A stretch of DNA of 64,000 bases from Methylibium petroleiphilum PM1 (GCF_000015725.1 NC_008825.1:372001-436000); one strand, 5' to 3'. Positions 10,027 to 19,447 are shown, counted from the stretch's first letter. The notes: a model not told the origin generated them from the sequence alone. A program made the numbers and translations.

Positions 10027-10914
10027 ATGAAGAACGACTTCCATGACGGCGTGAACAAGGGCGTGGCACCGGTCACCTACGGGCAGGGCGACCGGCCGCC
10101 GCGCGGCGACTACTCGCGCGCGCGGGCCGACTACAGCTGCGAGCAGGACATGGCCCGCTACACCGAGGCCGACCACGAGACCTACCGCCGTCTCTATGCC
10201 CGCCAGCTGCGGCAGCTGCCTGGCCTGGCCTGCCAGGCATTCATCGACGCTGTCGAGCAGCTCGGTGCCCCCGACCGCATCCCGCGCTTCAGTGACATCT
10301 CCGCGCGGCTGTCGAAGGCCACCGGCTGGCAGATCGTCGGCGTGCCCGGCCTGATCCCCGAGGAGGCCTTCTTCGCGCTGCTCGCCCAACGGAAGTTCCC
10401 GGTCACCGACTGGATCCGCACCCCCGAGGAGTTCGACTACGTCGTCGAGCCCGATGTCTTCCACGACCTGTTCGGCCACGTGCCCCTGCTGTTCAACCCG
10501 GTGTTCGCCGACTACATGCAGGCCTATGGCGCCGGCGGGCTCAAGGCCAGCCGGCTCGACGCCTGCGAGCTGCTGGCGCGCCTGTACTGGTACACGGTGG
10601 AGTTCGGGCTGATCGACACGCCGCAGGGCCTGCGCGCCTACGGGGCCGGCATCCTGTCGAGCGCCGGCGAGCTGCGCCACGCGGTCCTGTCCCCCGAGCC
10701 GCAGCGCATTGCCTTCGATCTGCAGCGGCTGATGCGCACGCTCTACAAGATCGACAGCTACCAGGCCGGCTACTTCGTGATCGACAGCTTCCGCCAGCTG
10801 TTCGACGCCACCGCGCCGGACTTCACGCCGGTCTATGCGGCAGTGCGCCAGCAGCCGCTGGTGGAGGCCGGCATCGTGCTGGACGGCGAGCGCTGCTTCA
10901 CGCCAGCCGGCTGA
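10027..10914 (+). CDS. phhA: Phenylalanine 4-monooxygenase (pterin-dependent)
   Basis: The 295-aa product is a monomeric bacterial phenylalanine hydroxylase. The iron-binding signature EPDVFHDLFGHVPLL gives His at about 146 and 151, with Glu at about 192 in YWYTVEFGL as the third ligand. It converts Phe to Tyr with tetrahydrobiopterin and O2. With hpd directly upstream it forms a Phe-to-homogentisate module; the aminotransferase and homogentisate dioxygenase steps are not in the window. Confidence 0.95.
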   Translation: MKNDFHDGVNKGVAPVTYGQGDRPPRGDYSRARADYSCEQDMARYTEADHETYRRLYARQLRQLPGLACQAFIDAVEQLGAPDRIPRFSDISARLSKATGWQIVGVPGLIPEEAFFALLAQRKFPVTDWIRTPEEFDYVVEPDVFHDLFGHVPLLFNPVFADYMQAYGAGGLKASRLDACELLARLYWYTVEFGLIDTPQGLRAYGAGILSSAGELRHAVLSPEPQRIAFDLQRLMRTLYKIDSYQAGYFVIDSFRQLFDATAPDFTPVYAAVRQQPLVEAGIVLDGERCFTPAG

Positions 10915-10999
10915 AGCCGTCACGCCGCCTGGCCTCCCCCAACGGGGGCCCCCGCGAGAGCGATGTGTGACAGGGTGAGCGCACCGAGACTCGTCGGCA

Positions 11000-11863
11000 G
11001 TGAACGCCACTGCCCCGCTGCCCTCGATGTCGCCCCAGTTGTCCACCCGCTGCGCACTGGCCTTGCTGGGGGCGATGCTGTTCGCGAGCCTGATGGGCCT
11101 GCTCGCCTGGGGGCCGGTCGGCTATCCGGCGCAGACCGACCGCAACACCGACTCGCGCACCGTCCTCGGTCTGGTGCAGGGCTGGAACCTGCTGTCGCTG
11201 CTGCCCCTGTTCGCGGCCAGCGTGGCGGGCACCGTCGGCCTGCGCCGCCACCGCGCTGGCGGCCCGCGTCGCCTGGCGTGGCGCCTGTTCTTCGGCGCGG
11301 CCATGCTGACCACCGTGGTCGGCGCACTGGACCATCTTGCGCCGGGCGATGTCGGCTTCCTGCTGAGGCAGGTCGCCACCGCCAGTGTTTGCGTCCTGCT
11401 GTCCCTGATCTACCTTGCAGAACGGCTGGGGCCTCGCTGGGTCACTCCCGGGCTGCTGGCGGCGGCCGTCGCGAGCGGGCCGCTCGGCGGTCTGGCCTGC
11501 GCAGCCAGCGCGGCCTGGCTCGGCGGTCCTGACTTGCGCTGGCTGCTGTGGCTCGAGTTGCTGCCGGTGCTGCTGATGCCGCTCGGCGTGTGGGGGCTGC
11601 GCAGCGACGGCCTGCGCCCACGCGACTGGATCGTGGCGCTGCTGTGGTTCGCAGCGGCGAGGTTCGTCGACGCCGCAGATGGCTGGGTGTGGCAGGCCAG
11701 CGGCGGGGTGTTCAGCGGCCACGCCGTGCACCACCTGCTGCTCGCGGGCTGTATCGGCTGGCTCGCCTGGCGGGTGTTGCGTCAGCGCCCCGACGCGCCG
11801 CCGGCCACGCACGAGGAGCTGGCGGCAAGCCAGCGCGCCGCCTCGCTCACCACCTCCGGGTGA
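11000..11863 (+). CDS. Polytopic membrane protein of unknown function
   Basis: The product is about 287 aa from a GTG at 11000, or 278 aa from the ATG at 11027. Seven or so hydrophobic segments are visible (for example LALLGAMLFASLMGLLAWG, LLAAAVASGPLGGLACAAS, WLLWLELLPVLLMPLGVWGL). Near the end, SGHAVHHLLLAGCIGWLAW is reminiscent of the HxxxH motif of the alkaline ceramidase/CREST superfamily, but this is a weak resemblance. Its last 82 bases overlap the convergent hydrolase gene. Confidence 0.65.
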   Translation: MNATAPLPSMSPQLSTRCALALLGAMLFASLMGLLAWGPVGYPAQTDRNTDSRTVLGLVQGWNLLSLLPLFAASVAGTVGLRRHRAGGPRRLAWRLFFGAAMLTTVVGALDHLAPGDVGFLLRQVATASVCVLLSLIYLAERLGPRWVTPGLLAAAVASGPLGGLACAASAAWLGGPDLRWLLWLELLPVLLMPLGVWGLRSDGLRPRDWIVALLWFAAARFVDAADGWVWQASGGVFSGHAVHHLLLAGCIGWLAWRVLRQRPDAPPATHEELAASQRAASLTTSG

Positions 11864-12711
11864 AACACCATCGCCACGTGGGCCGTGGCGGGCAGGTGGC
11901 GGTTGTCGGCGCCTGGCAGGGTGGCGGCGCAGGCCGGGAACACGATGTTGTCGGCGTGGCTGTAGAAGCAGGTGAAGCGGCCGGTGTGCAGCGCCGGCTC
12001 GCGGGCGGCCAGCCCGGTGATCCATTCGCTGGCCTGGCGCATGTGGCGGGAGTTCGTCGTGCGGCTCAGCCGTGCCAGCCAAGTGCCACGGTGCGGTGAG
12101 CCGATCGTGATCACATGCTGCACGCGGGTGGCGGCCCCGGGCGTCGCCGCGAGCCAGGCGCGCGCCACCAAGCCGCCCATGCTGTGGCACACCAGCAGCG
12201 GCGGTAGCCCGGTCGACTGCTCGAGCCGCGCCACCGCCGCCTCGAGCTGAGGCACGTAGATGTCCAGGTCGCTGAACACCGGTTCCAGATCGACGGCCAC
12301 GTACGGTCGTTGCTCGGCCGTGCAGCGCGCAAGCCACGGCCCCCACAGGCCGCGATTGCAGACGTAGCCGTGGACGAACACCACGCCGCGCACGCCGGGC
12401 CGGCCCGGCACGTCGGGGTAGCGCGCGGCGTGGAAGGGCTGGCGCCACACGAACACCTGCCACGCCACCACGCACTCGCCCAGCCAGGCCCGCAGCAACT
12501 GCAGCGGGCCGGCACGCGGGGTCTCGTCGCGGCCGTGCAGGCAGGCCAGCAGCACGAACTCGACCGCGAGGATGAAGACGTATCCGAAGGCGAGCACCAG
12601 CGCGCCGGCGACGGCCAGTACCGGCCGCCCCTCCGACGCCCACCCTACCAGCCAGCCCAGCGCGGCCAGCGTCACTGCCAGGATCACGAGGCGCTGCAGG
12701 CGCGCGAGCAT
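11782..12711 (-). CDS. Alpha/beta-fold lipase/hydrolase with N-terminal membrane segments
   Basis: The 309-aa product has two N-terminal hydrophobic helices (LVILAVTLAALGWLVGWAS and VAGALVLAFGYVFILAVEF), then a hydrolase core. HG oxyanion motif: VVFVHGYVCNRGLWGPWL. Nucleophile elbow: LLVCHSMGGLVAR, Ser between His and Met. A late Asp lies in FYSHADNIVFP and a His in PATAHVAMVFHPEV. This resembles triacylglycerol lipase/PGAP1-like hydrolases anchored in the inner membrane. It overlaps tail-to-tail with the membrane protein gene upstream and lies 13 bases from the GMC gene stop, so it may be the last gene of the minus-strand run. Confidence 0.8.
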   Translation of the reverse strand: MLARLQRLVILAVTLAALGWLVGWASEGRPVLAVAGALVLAFGYVFILAVEFVLLACLHGRDETPRAGPLQLLRAWLGECVVAWQVFVWRQPFHAARYPDVPGRPGVRGVVFVHGYVCNRGLWGPWLARCTAEQRPYVAVDLEPVFSDLDIYVPQLEAAVARLEQSTGLPPLLVCHSMGGLVARAWLAATPGAATRVQHVITIGSPHRGTWLARLSRTTNSRHMRQASEWITGLAAREPALHTGRFTCFYSHADNIVFPACAATLPGADNRHLPATAHVAMVFHPEVVSEAARWLAASSSCVAGGASGR

Positions 12712-12724
12712 GGGCAGGTGAGTC

Positions 12725-14344
12725 CTAGGCCAGCGAAACCGTACGGCCCGTCAGGCGATGCGTCAGTCCGCTGGCGAGCCGGTTGACGATGCCGTAGATC
12801 GACAGCTGCGGGTTCGCGCCCACGCTGGTGGGGAACAGCGAGCCGTCGTGCACCGACAGGTTCTCGAGCTGCCAGTGCTGACCGTTCGGCTGCACCACGC
12901 CCAGCTTCGCCTCGCCGGCGAAGCCGCAGCCGCCCATGGCATGCGCGCTGAACACGCGCGTGAGCTGCGGCTTCATCGGCAGGGCGGCGATCTCGCGCTT
13001 CGCCTCGTCCCAGCTGCGGTAGCTGCGCGCCAGCTCGTGGGTCGGGATCACCTCGCGCGCACCGGCTGCGAACTGCAGCTCGGCCATGCTCAGCAGCGCG
13101 CGGCGCGCGCCGTCCATCACGAACGCGGTCAGTGGGTAGTCGAGCAGCGGCGTGCGATCGTCGCGCAGCCGCACGCGCCCGCCGGGCGACTGCGGATGGA
13201 AGCCGTCGCGCAGCAGCGCGAGCAGCGCATGCGTGTGCGGGAACTGCTTGAGCTGCCGCGTCTGCTCGAGCCCGAAGCCGGCCATCGTCGTCGCGAACAC
13301 CGTCGGGTGGATCGGTGGGGCCTCGAGCTTGTAGCCGATGGGGCCGTCGATCGGATCGACGCCGAGGAAGTGGTCGCTGTAGATCGTCTGTGGCGCGCCG
13401 GCCCAGCCCTCGACCCGCTGATCAAAGACAGCCGCCGACGCCACCACCGGATGCAGGAAGCTGCGGTGCCCGAGGCGGTTGTGCGGATCGGGCGCCTTCG
13501 ATCGCAGCAGCAGCCCGGGCGAGTTGATCGCACCGCCCGCCACCACGTAGTGCTTCGCGCTCACGCGCACCGTGCGGTCCGACGCGGCGCTGCCGTCGGT
13601 CGCGACCGGCACGCAGTCGAGCCAGCGGACCTTCGAACCGTCGTGCTCGAAGGCCTGCGCGCGCGTTTCCACGAGCAGCCGCGCGCCGCGCTCCAGCGCG
13701 GCGGGGATCGTGGTCACCAGCATCGACTGCTTCGCGTTCGTCGGGCAGCCCAGGCCGCAGGAGCCGAGGTTCCAGCAGCCCTTCACGTTGCGCTGGATCG
13801 TCGCGGCGCGGATGCCCAGCCGGTCGGCGCCGCGCTTGAGCAGTTCGTTGTTCTCGTTCGGCGGCGCCAGCCAGGGGCCGATGCCGAGACGCCGCTCGGC
13901 CTGCGCGAACCACGGCGCCAGTGCCTCGAGCGTGCAGTCCTTCAGGCCGAAGTGCTGCTGCCAGTAGGCCAGCGTGTCGTCGGGCGTGCGGAAGGAACTG
14001 GTCCAGTTGACCGTGGTCGATCCGCCGACGCAGCGGCCCTGCAGGATGTTGATCGCCTTGTCGGCCGTCTTGCGCCCGGCGCTCTCCTGGTAGAGCTGCG
14101 GATAGGCCTCGCGCTCGAGCTGGTGGAAGTCACTGCTGGTCTTCAGCGGGCCTTCCTCGATCAGCAGCACGTCGAGGCCGGCCTGGGTCAGCAGTTCGGC
14201 CGTGATGCCGGCGCCCGCGCCGCTCCCGACGATCGCCACGTCGCAGCTGATCCGCTCCGGCAGCGGCTGCGCGCCCGCGTGGCGTCCGCCGAACACCTTC
14301 CAGCCGCGGCCGAGTCCGTCCTTGAACGGGTCGATGATGGCCAT
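12725..14344 (-). CDS. GMC-family FAD-dependent oxidoreductase
   Basis: The product is 539 aa from the ATG at 14344 (MAIIDPFKDGLGRGWKVFGG). A Rossmann FAD motif lies at about residues 37-60 (CDVAIVGSGAGAGITAELLT). The GMC signature GGSTTVNWTSSFRTPDD follows, then a Cys-rich stretch GCWNLGSCGLGCPTNAKQS that recalls alcohol/gluconate dehydrogenase-type GMC members. The C-terminal catalytic region includes FSAHAMGGCGFAGEAKLGVV and SVHDGSLFPTSVGANPQLSI. It oxidises an alcohol, but the substrate is not deducible. The adjacent Tat-exported protein ends 5 bases before its start, indicating one operon and probably one complex. Confidence 0.88.
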   Translation of the reverse strand: MAIIDPFKDGLGRGWKVFGGRHAGAQPLPERISCDVAIVGSGAGAGITAELLTQAGLDVLLIEEGPLKTSSDFHQLEREAYPQLYQESAGRKTADKAINILQGRCVGGSTTVNWTSSFRTPDDTLAYWQQHFGLKDCTLEALAPWFAQAERRLGIGPWLAPPNENNELLKRGADRLGIRAATIQRNVKGCWNLGSCGLGCPTNAKQSMLVTTIPAALERGARLLVETRAQAFEHDGSKVRWLDCVPVATDGSAASDRTVRVSAKHYVVAGGAINSPGLLLRSKAPDPHNRLGHRSFLHPVVASAAVFDQRVEGWAGAPQTIYSDHFLGVDPIDGPIGYKLEAPPIHPTVFATTMAGFGLEQTRQLKQFPHTHALLALLRDGFHPQSPGGRVRLRDDRTPLLDYPLTAFVMDGARRALLSMAELQFAAGAREVIPTHELARSYRSWDEAKREIAALPMKPQLTRVFSAHAMGGCGFAGEAKLGVVQPNGQHWQLENLSVHDGSLFPTSVGANPQLSIYGIVNRLASGLTHRLTGRTVSLA

Positions 14345-14349
14345 GCCGC

Positions 14350-14868
14350 TCAGACCGCGCTCGGGCCGGGATAGCCCAGCAGCAACCAGTGCTCCGACTG
14401 CGCGAAGTAGGCCGCGTTGGTGAGGTCGCGCAGCGCGTGATACGCCTGCTGGCGCAGCTCGTGGTCGGTGGTGCGCATGCGGCGCAGCGCGGCCTCGAGT
14501 TCGTTCACGCTCGCGTCGGCCCAGTCGCTGCGCAGGCCGGTCAGCCACTGCCGCGTGGCCGACACCGACAGCACGCCGAGCAACTGCGCGATCTCCGCCT
14601 GGGTCGCCGTGGGAAAGCCGGCGATCGTCTCGTCCAGCCGCTGCAGATGGCGCTCCAGTGCTGCGTCGAGCGCCGCCGGCTCGGCGGGCAGGCTGCCTTC
14701 GAGCACGGCGCGCGCCACGGCGCGGAACACCGCGCGGCCCGACGGCGTGAGCCGGCCGCCGCGCACGCCGGGCCGCCACAGCCACGCCGCGCCGCCGGCC
14801 ACGGTGAACAGCGCCGTGGCTCCGGCGCCGAGCTGCAGCAGGCGCCGACGCGACGGCCCCGTGCTCAT
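14350..14868 (-). CDS. Twin-arginine-exported small subunit partner of the GMC oxidoreductase
   Basis: The 172-aa product begins MSTGPSRRRLLQLGAGATAL, a Tat signal with an RRRLLQLG core and a following hydrophobic stretch. The remainder is helical and resembles the gluconate 2-dehydrogenase subunit 3-like proteins that accompany GMC flavoproteins (a Tat subunit that carries its flavin-bound partner out of the cytoplasm). Five bases separate its stop from the GMC start. A cytochrome c subunit, usual in three-component complexes, is not adjacent. The partnership is inferred from context. Confidence 0.7.
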   Translation of the reverse strand: MSTGPSRRRLLQLGAGATALFTVAGGAAWLWRPGVRGGRLTPSGRAVFRAVARAVLEGSLPAEPAALDAALERHLQRLDETIAGFPTATQAEIAQLLGVLSVSATRQWLTGLRSDWADASVNELEAALRRMRTTDHELRQQAYHALRDLTNAAYFAQSEHWLLLGYPGPSAV

Positions 14869-15002
14869 GCGGCCGGCCTGCGCCGCGGGCGCCAGGGACA
14901 AGGGAAGGTGCTGACGGTCATCGACGCGGAGTGTTGCATCATTCGCGCGCCGGCCCGTCGAGGCGGACATCTATTTGCGATCCCGGATTACCCCCGACCC
15001 GC

Positions 15003-15731
15003 ATGACCTCGCCCCTGCGAGCCACCGCTGCCGACGCGCCGGCCATCCTGCGCAGCCTCGCCGCCGTCGAGCAGGAACGGGCGCGTCGCCAGGCCGTGCC
15101 CGGGCTCGGTGAGAAGGTGCAGGCGATCAAGGCCTACCAGCAGGCGCGGTTCGAGCACACCCATGCCGAGCTGCTGGCGAGTCCGCGCTATGTCGCGGCG
15201 GCGCGCTTCTTCCTCGACGAGCTGTACGGGCCCAGCGATTTCAGCCGGCGCGACGCGCAGTTCGCCCGCATCGTGCCGGCGCTGGTGCGGCTGTTCCCGC
15301 AGGAGATCGTCGGCACCGTTGCCACGCTGGGCGAGCTGCATGCGCTGTCCGAGTCGCTCGACAGCACGATGGCCGAGGCACTGCCGTCGCCGGCCGTCGA
15401 CGCACGGACCTACGCCGTGGCCTGGCAGGCCACGGGCCGGCGCGCCGACCGCGCGCAGCAGATCGACCTGATGCTCGAGGTCGGCCGTTCGCTCGACCGC
15501 TACACGCGCAAGCCGATGCTCACCACCAGCCTGCGCATGATGCGCGGACCGGCACGCGCCGCCGGCCTCAGCGAGCTGCAGTCCTTCCTCGAGCGCGGCC
15601 TCGAGACCTTCAGGACGATGCGCGGTGCGGGCGAGTTCCTGGTCGGCATCGAGGCGCGCGAACGCGCGCTGCTCGCGCAGCTCTTCACGGCCGAACCGCA
15701 GGCCGCTGCCGGCTCAGGGCAACTCCCATAG
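15003..15731 (+). CDS. Conserved Burkholderiales protein with FFLDELYGP motif
   Basis: The 242-aa cytosolic protein has no signal peptide or membrane segment. The motif ARFFLDELYGPSDFSRRDAQ matches the FFLEE-type conserved hypothetical protein seen next to acyl-CoA ligases and oxidoreductases in Comamonadaceae and relatives. The function is unknown. Divergent from the Tat protein gene and 52 bases upstream of fadD, with which it may be co-transcribed. Confidence 0.75.
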   Translation: MTSPLRATAADAPAILRSLAAVEQERARRQAVPGLGEKVQAIKAYQQARFEHTHAELLASPRYVAAARFFLDELYGPSDFSRRDAQFARIVPALVRLFPQEIVGTVATLGELHALSESLDSTMAEALPSPAVDARTYAVAWQATGRRADRAQQIDLMLEVGRSLDRYTRKPMLTTSLRMMRGPARAAGLSELQSFLERGLETFRTMRGAGEFLVGIEARERALLAQLFTAEPQAAAGSGQLP

Positions 15732-15783
15732 CCGCGCCGCGGCGGGGCCCGAAGAATCGGGCCTCTTTCGGAGGAGCTCGCGC

Positions 15784-17481
15784 ATGGACATGCCGGCCAA
15801 GAAGCCCTGGCTCGCCCACTACCCCCCCTCGGTGGCGGCCACGGTCGATGCCGGCTCCGACGCCTCGCTGTCGACGCTCCTCGACCAGGCCTTCCGGCAG
15901 CATGCCGCACGCCCCGCGGCCGTGCTGATGGGGCGCGAACTCGGTTTCCGCCAGATCGACGAGCTGGCCGACGCCCTGGGCGCCTGGCTGCAGGCCAGGG
16001 GCGTCGTGAAGGGCACGCGCGTGGCGCTGATGATGCCCAACCTGCTGCAGTACCTGGTGGCGCTCGCGGCGGTGCTGCGCGTCGGCGCCGTGGTGGTCAA
16101 CGTCAACCCGCTCTACACCGCGCGCGAACTGCAGTTCCAGCTCAAGGATTCCGGCGCCGAGGTGATCGTGGTCCTCGAGAACTTCGCGGCGACGCTCGAG
16201 GAGGTGATCGACCGTACGGTCGTCAAGCACGTGGTGCTGGTCTCGATGGGCGACCTGCTGGGCTTCTGGAAGGGCCAGCTGGTCAACTTCGTGGTGCGCA
16301 ACGTCAAGAAGATGGTGCCGGCCTTCACGCTGCCGCTCACCGAGGGGCGCAGCGTCACGCGCTTCAACATGGCCATCGCCGAGGGCACGCGCCTGAAGCT
16401 CGTGCGCCCGTCGGTGGGGCCGGACGACGTGGCCTTCCTACAGTACACCGGCGGCACCACCGGCGTGTCCAAGGGCGCCACGCTGCTGCACCGCAACGTG
16501 GTGGCCAACGTGATGCAGACCGAGGCCTGGTTCCGGCCCATGCTCGACAAGGTCGGCGGCCAGCAAATCGTCTGCGTCTGTGCGCTGCCGCTGTATCACA
16601 TCTATGCGCTGATGCTGTGCTTCGTGATGGGCGCGCGCCTGGGCATGAAGAACCTGCTGATCCCCAATCCGCGCGACATCCCCGGCCTCGTCAAGACGCT
16701 GACGAAGCACCGCGTCAACATGTTCCCGGCCGTCAACACGCTGTTCAACGCGCTGGCCAACAACGCCGAGTTCGCGCGGCTCGACTTCTCCGGTCTGGTG
16801 GCGTCCACCGGCGGTGGCATGGCCTGCCAGCAGGCCACCGCCGAGAAATGGCTGCGCATCACCGGCTGCCCGATGGTCGAGGGCTACGGCCTGTCGGAGA
16901 CCTCGCCGCTGGTCACCTGCAACCGGCTGGACCTGCGGCAGTTCAGCGGCAACGTCGGCCTGCCGATCCCGTCGACAGAGATCGCGATCCGTGACGACGA
17001 CGGCCGCGACCTGCCGCTCGGCGAGGCCGGCGAAGTCTGCATCCGCGGGCCGCAGGTGATGGCCGGCTACTGGAACCGCCCCGACGAGACCGCCAAGGTC
17101 ATGACGCCGGACGGCTACTTCAAGTCGGGCGACATCGGCGTGCTGGACGAGCGCGGCTACCTCCGCATCGTCGACCGCAAGAAGGACATGATCATCGTCT
17201 CCGGCTTCAACGTGTACCCCACCGAGATCGAGCAGGTGGTCAACCTGCACCCCGGCGTGCTGGAGTGCGCGGCGGTGGGCGTGCCCGACGAGAAGACCGG
17301 CGAGGCGGTCCGGCTGTTCGTCGTGCGCAAGGACCCGTCGCTCACCGAGCAGCAGCTGGCCGACCACTGCCGGCAGAACTTCACCGCCTACAAGCGGCCG
17401 CGGCGCATCGAGTTCCGCGACGACCTGCCCAAGAGCAACGTCGGCAAGATCCTGCGTCGCGAGCTGCGCGGCCCAGGCTGA
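15784..17481 (+). CDS. fadD: Long-chain fatty acid-CoA ligase
   Basis: The 565-aa ANL ligase begins MDMPAKKPWLAHYPPSVAAT, typical of FadD. The ATP motif is LQYTGGTTGVSKGATLLHRN, the adenylate motif VEGYGLSETSPLVTCN, the linker YFKSGDIGVLDERGYLRIVD, and the FadD-type RKKDMIIVSGFNVYPTEIE stretch follows. The C-terminal lysine is in LPKSNVGKILRRELR. It activates exogenous long-chain fatty acids for beta-oxidation. RBS: CGGAGGA about 10 bases before the ATG. Of the four ANL ligases in the window this is the clearest FadD. Confidence 0.9.
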   Translation: MDMPAKKPWLAHYPPSVAATVDAGSDASLSTLLDQAFRQHAARPAAVLMGRELGFRQIDELADALGAWLQARGVVKGTRVALMMPNLLQYLVALAAVLRVGAVVVNVNPLYTARELQFQLKDSGAEVIVVLENFAATLEEVIDRTVVKHVVLVSMGDLLGFWKGQLVNFVVRNVKKMVPAFTLPLTEGRSVTRFNMAIAEGTRLKLVRPSVGPDDVAFLQYTGGTTGVSKGATLLHRNVVANVMQTEAWFRPMLDKVGGQQIVCVCALPLYHIYALMLCFVMGARLGMKNLLIPNPRDIPGLVKTLTKHRVNMFPAVNTLFNALANNAEFARLDFSGLVASTGGGMACQQATAEKWLRITGCPMVEGYGLSETSPLVTCNRLDLRQFSGNVGLPIPSTEIAIRDDDGRDLPLGEAGEVCIRGPQVMAGYWNRPDETAKVMTPDGYFKSGDIGVLDERGYLRIVDRKKDMIIVSGFNVYPTEIEQVVNLHPGVLECAAVGVPDEKTGEAVRLFVVRKDPSLTEQQLADHCRQNFTAYKRPRRIEFRDDLPKSNVGKILRRELRGPG

Positions 17482-17550
17482 AACGCGGCGGGAACCTCCG
17501 GGGCGGCGGACGAGTCTGTCAGGACTCGTCCCTTCCTCCCACGCCGCCGC

Positions 17551-18741
17551 ATGAACCGCCGACTCTGGGAAATCGACGCGCTGCGCGGCCTGATGCTGGT
17601 GCTGATGACGCTCACGCACCTGCCCACGCGCTATGCCGACCCGCTGGGCCAGCCGTTCGGCTACGTCTCGGCGGCCGAGGGCTTCGTGCTGCTGTCGGGC
17701 TACATGGCCGGCATGGTCTACACCGCGCGCGAGCGACGCGACGGCGAGGCCGTGATGCGCGAGGCCTTCCTGCGGCGCGCGCTGAAGATCTACGCCTGCC
17801 AGGCCGCGCTGCTGCTGTTCCTGTTCACCGTCATCGCGCTGATCGGCGTGCTGGCGCGGCAGGACGCCATCACCAACCTGATCTCCTTCTACTTCGAGCA
17901 GCCGGTCACCGCCTTCTTCAGCGGCCTGCTGCTGATCTACAGCCCGCCGCTGCTCGACATCCTGCCGCTCTACGTGGTGTTCATGGTGCTCAGCCCGCTG
18001 CTGCTGCTGCACGGCCTGCAGCACGGCTGGCGGGGCATCCTCGCGCTCAGCGTGCTGCTGTGGCTGCTGGCGCAGTTCGACCTCGGCCGCGCGGTCTACG
18101 ACCTCAGCGTCGCGCTCACCGGCCTGCCGGTGCCGTTTCCCCAGACCGGCGCCTTCGAGATGTTCGGCTGGCAGTTCCTGTGGGTGATGGGGCTGTGGAT
18201 GGGCTCGGTGCAGTCCGCCTCGCGCGATCCGGCGCCGCTCGTCTTCCCGCCGTGGCTGGTGCGCACGGCGGTCGTGATCGGCGTCGTCGGCCTGGTGTGG
18301 CGGCACGCCGTGGGGCAGCTGCCGTTTCCCGGCGACGACGGTCTGAACCTGATGTTCGACAAATGGCACCTCGGTCCGCTGCGCGTGATCAACCTGTTCG
18401 CGCTGCTGGTGCTGACCCTGCACTTCGGCACGCGCGTCGCGGCCCGGCTGCCGCGGCTGCGGGTGCTGGAGACGCTGGGCGCCGCCTCGCTGCCGGTGTT
18501 CTGCGCCCACCTGGTGCTGGCGCTGCTGCTGCTGGCCGTGGCCGGCGACGCCGGCACGCCGCGCGCGGCGTGGATCGACGCGCTGATCCTGGTCGGCTGC
18601 TTCGCCGTCCTCTACGCGGTGGCGTGGACCAGCGGCGAACTCGACCGCCGCACCGCCGCGATGCGCCGGCAGCTGCGCTCGCAGGCCGCCGACGCGGCGC
18701 TCAGCGTGGCGGTGCGGGCGCGCGCAGGTGGTCGGCGATGA
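17551..18741 (+). CDS. opgC: OpgC-family membrane acyltransferase
   Basis: The 396-aa multi-pass protein begins RLWEIDALRGLMLVLMTLTH, the standard OpgC (PF10129) opening with the D-x-x-R-G motif of the acyltransferase-3-like superfamily. About ten membrane helices follow. OpgC proteins succinylate osmoregulated periplasmic glucans, though no opgGH is nearby and the acceptor here is unverified. Its 3' end overlaps the convergent SGNH gene by 41 bases. Confidence 0.85.
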   Translation: MNRRLWEIDALRGLMLVLMTLTHLPTRYADPLGQPFGYVSAAEGFVLLSGYMAGMVYTARERRDGEAVMREAFLRRALKIYACQAALLLFLFTVIALIGVLARQDAITNLISFYFEQPVTAFFSGLLLIYSPPLLDILPLYVVFMVLSPLLLLHGLQHGWRGILALSVLLWLLAQFDLGRAVYDLSVALTGLPVPFPQTGAFEMFGWQFLWVMGLWMGSVQSASRDPAPLVFPPWLVRTAVVIGVVGLVWRHAVGQLPFPGDDGLNLMFDKWHLGPLRVINLFALLVLTLHFGTRVAARLPRLRVLETLGAASLPVFCAHLVLALLLLAVAGDAGTPRAAWIDALILVGCFAVLYAVAWTSGELDRRTAAMRRQLRSQAADAALSVAVRARAGGRR

Positions 18742-19447
18742 CGGTGCGCCACAGCGCGTAGCCCTGCGTGTTCAGGTGCAGCGCATCGGGCAGGAACAGC
18801 TCCGCGCGCGGCTGCCCCTGCGCATCGAGCATCTTCGAGTAGATGTCGATGTAGTCGAGGTTCGGCGTGTGGCGGCTGTAGTCGGCCACCAGCGCATTGG
18901 TCTCGACCACCTGCGGCATCAGCGCGCTGCGCAGCGGGCTGGGCTTGATCGACAGGAAGGCGATGCGCGTGTCGGGCAGCGCCCGGCGCACACCCTCCAC
19001 GAAGGTGCTGAAGCTCGCCAGCACCTGCTGCGGCGTGCGGCCCTCGGCGAGGTCGTTGTCGCCGGCGTAGACGATCACCAGCCGCGGCTTGTACGGCAGC
19101 ACCAGCCGTTCCAGGTACGCCGCGCAGTCGAACATCCGCGAGCCGCCGAAGCCGCGCTTGACGATCGTCTCGCCGGCGAACTGCGCCTCCAGCCCCGACC
19201 ACAGCCGGATCGACGAGCTGCCGACGAACAGCACCCCGCCGGGCTGCGGCGCCTGGGCCTCGTCGGCCAGCGCGAAGGCGTCCAGGCTTTCCTGCCAGCG
19301 CGCCTCGACGGGCGTCGCGGCGGCCGCGGGCCCGCCGCTGCCGTTCGCGCGCGCCTGCACGGCAGGCCGCGTGGTCTGCGCATGCGCGCCCAGCACCCCG
19401 AGACCGAGGCCGCACAGCGCGAGCAGCCAGCGTGTCGATCGCTTCAT
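18701..19447 (-). CDS. Exported SGNH/GDSL-family esterase
   Basis: The 248-aa product has a signal peptide (MKRSTRWLLALCGLGLGVLG...AHAQ). SGNH blocks are visible: GVLFVGSSSIRLWSGL holds the nucleophilic Ser, GGSRMFDC the block II Gly, VIVYAGDNDLAEG the block III Asn, and DALHLNTQGYALW the catalytic Asp/His. The order and spacing fit platelet-activating-factor acetylhydrolase/GDSL lipases. The start is supported by the signal peptide. Substrate unknown; tail-to-tail overlap with opgC. Confidence 0.87.
   Translation of the reverse strand: MKRSTRWLLALCGLGLGVLGAHAQTTRPAVQARANGSGGPAAAATPVEARWQESLDAFALADEAQAPQPGGVLFVGSSSIRLWSGLEAQFAGETIVKRGFGGSRMFDCAAYLERLVLPYKPRLVIVYAGDNDLAEGRTPQQVLASFSTFVEGVRRALPDTRIAFLSIKPSPLRSALMPQVVETNALVADYSRHTPNLDYIDIYSKMLDAQGQPRAELFLPDALHLNTQGYALWRTVIADHLRAPAPPR

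Noticed and set aside
8770-11046. A 758-codon open frame on the minus strand antisense to hpd and phhA
   Set aside because: High G+C DNA leaves long antisense frames open; the translation is rich in Ala, Arg, Val, His and Gly with no domain, and the opposite strand carries two well-recognised enzymes. The same reasoning applies to many other long shadow frames (for example 16438-18510 and 52561-55617, minus strand).
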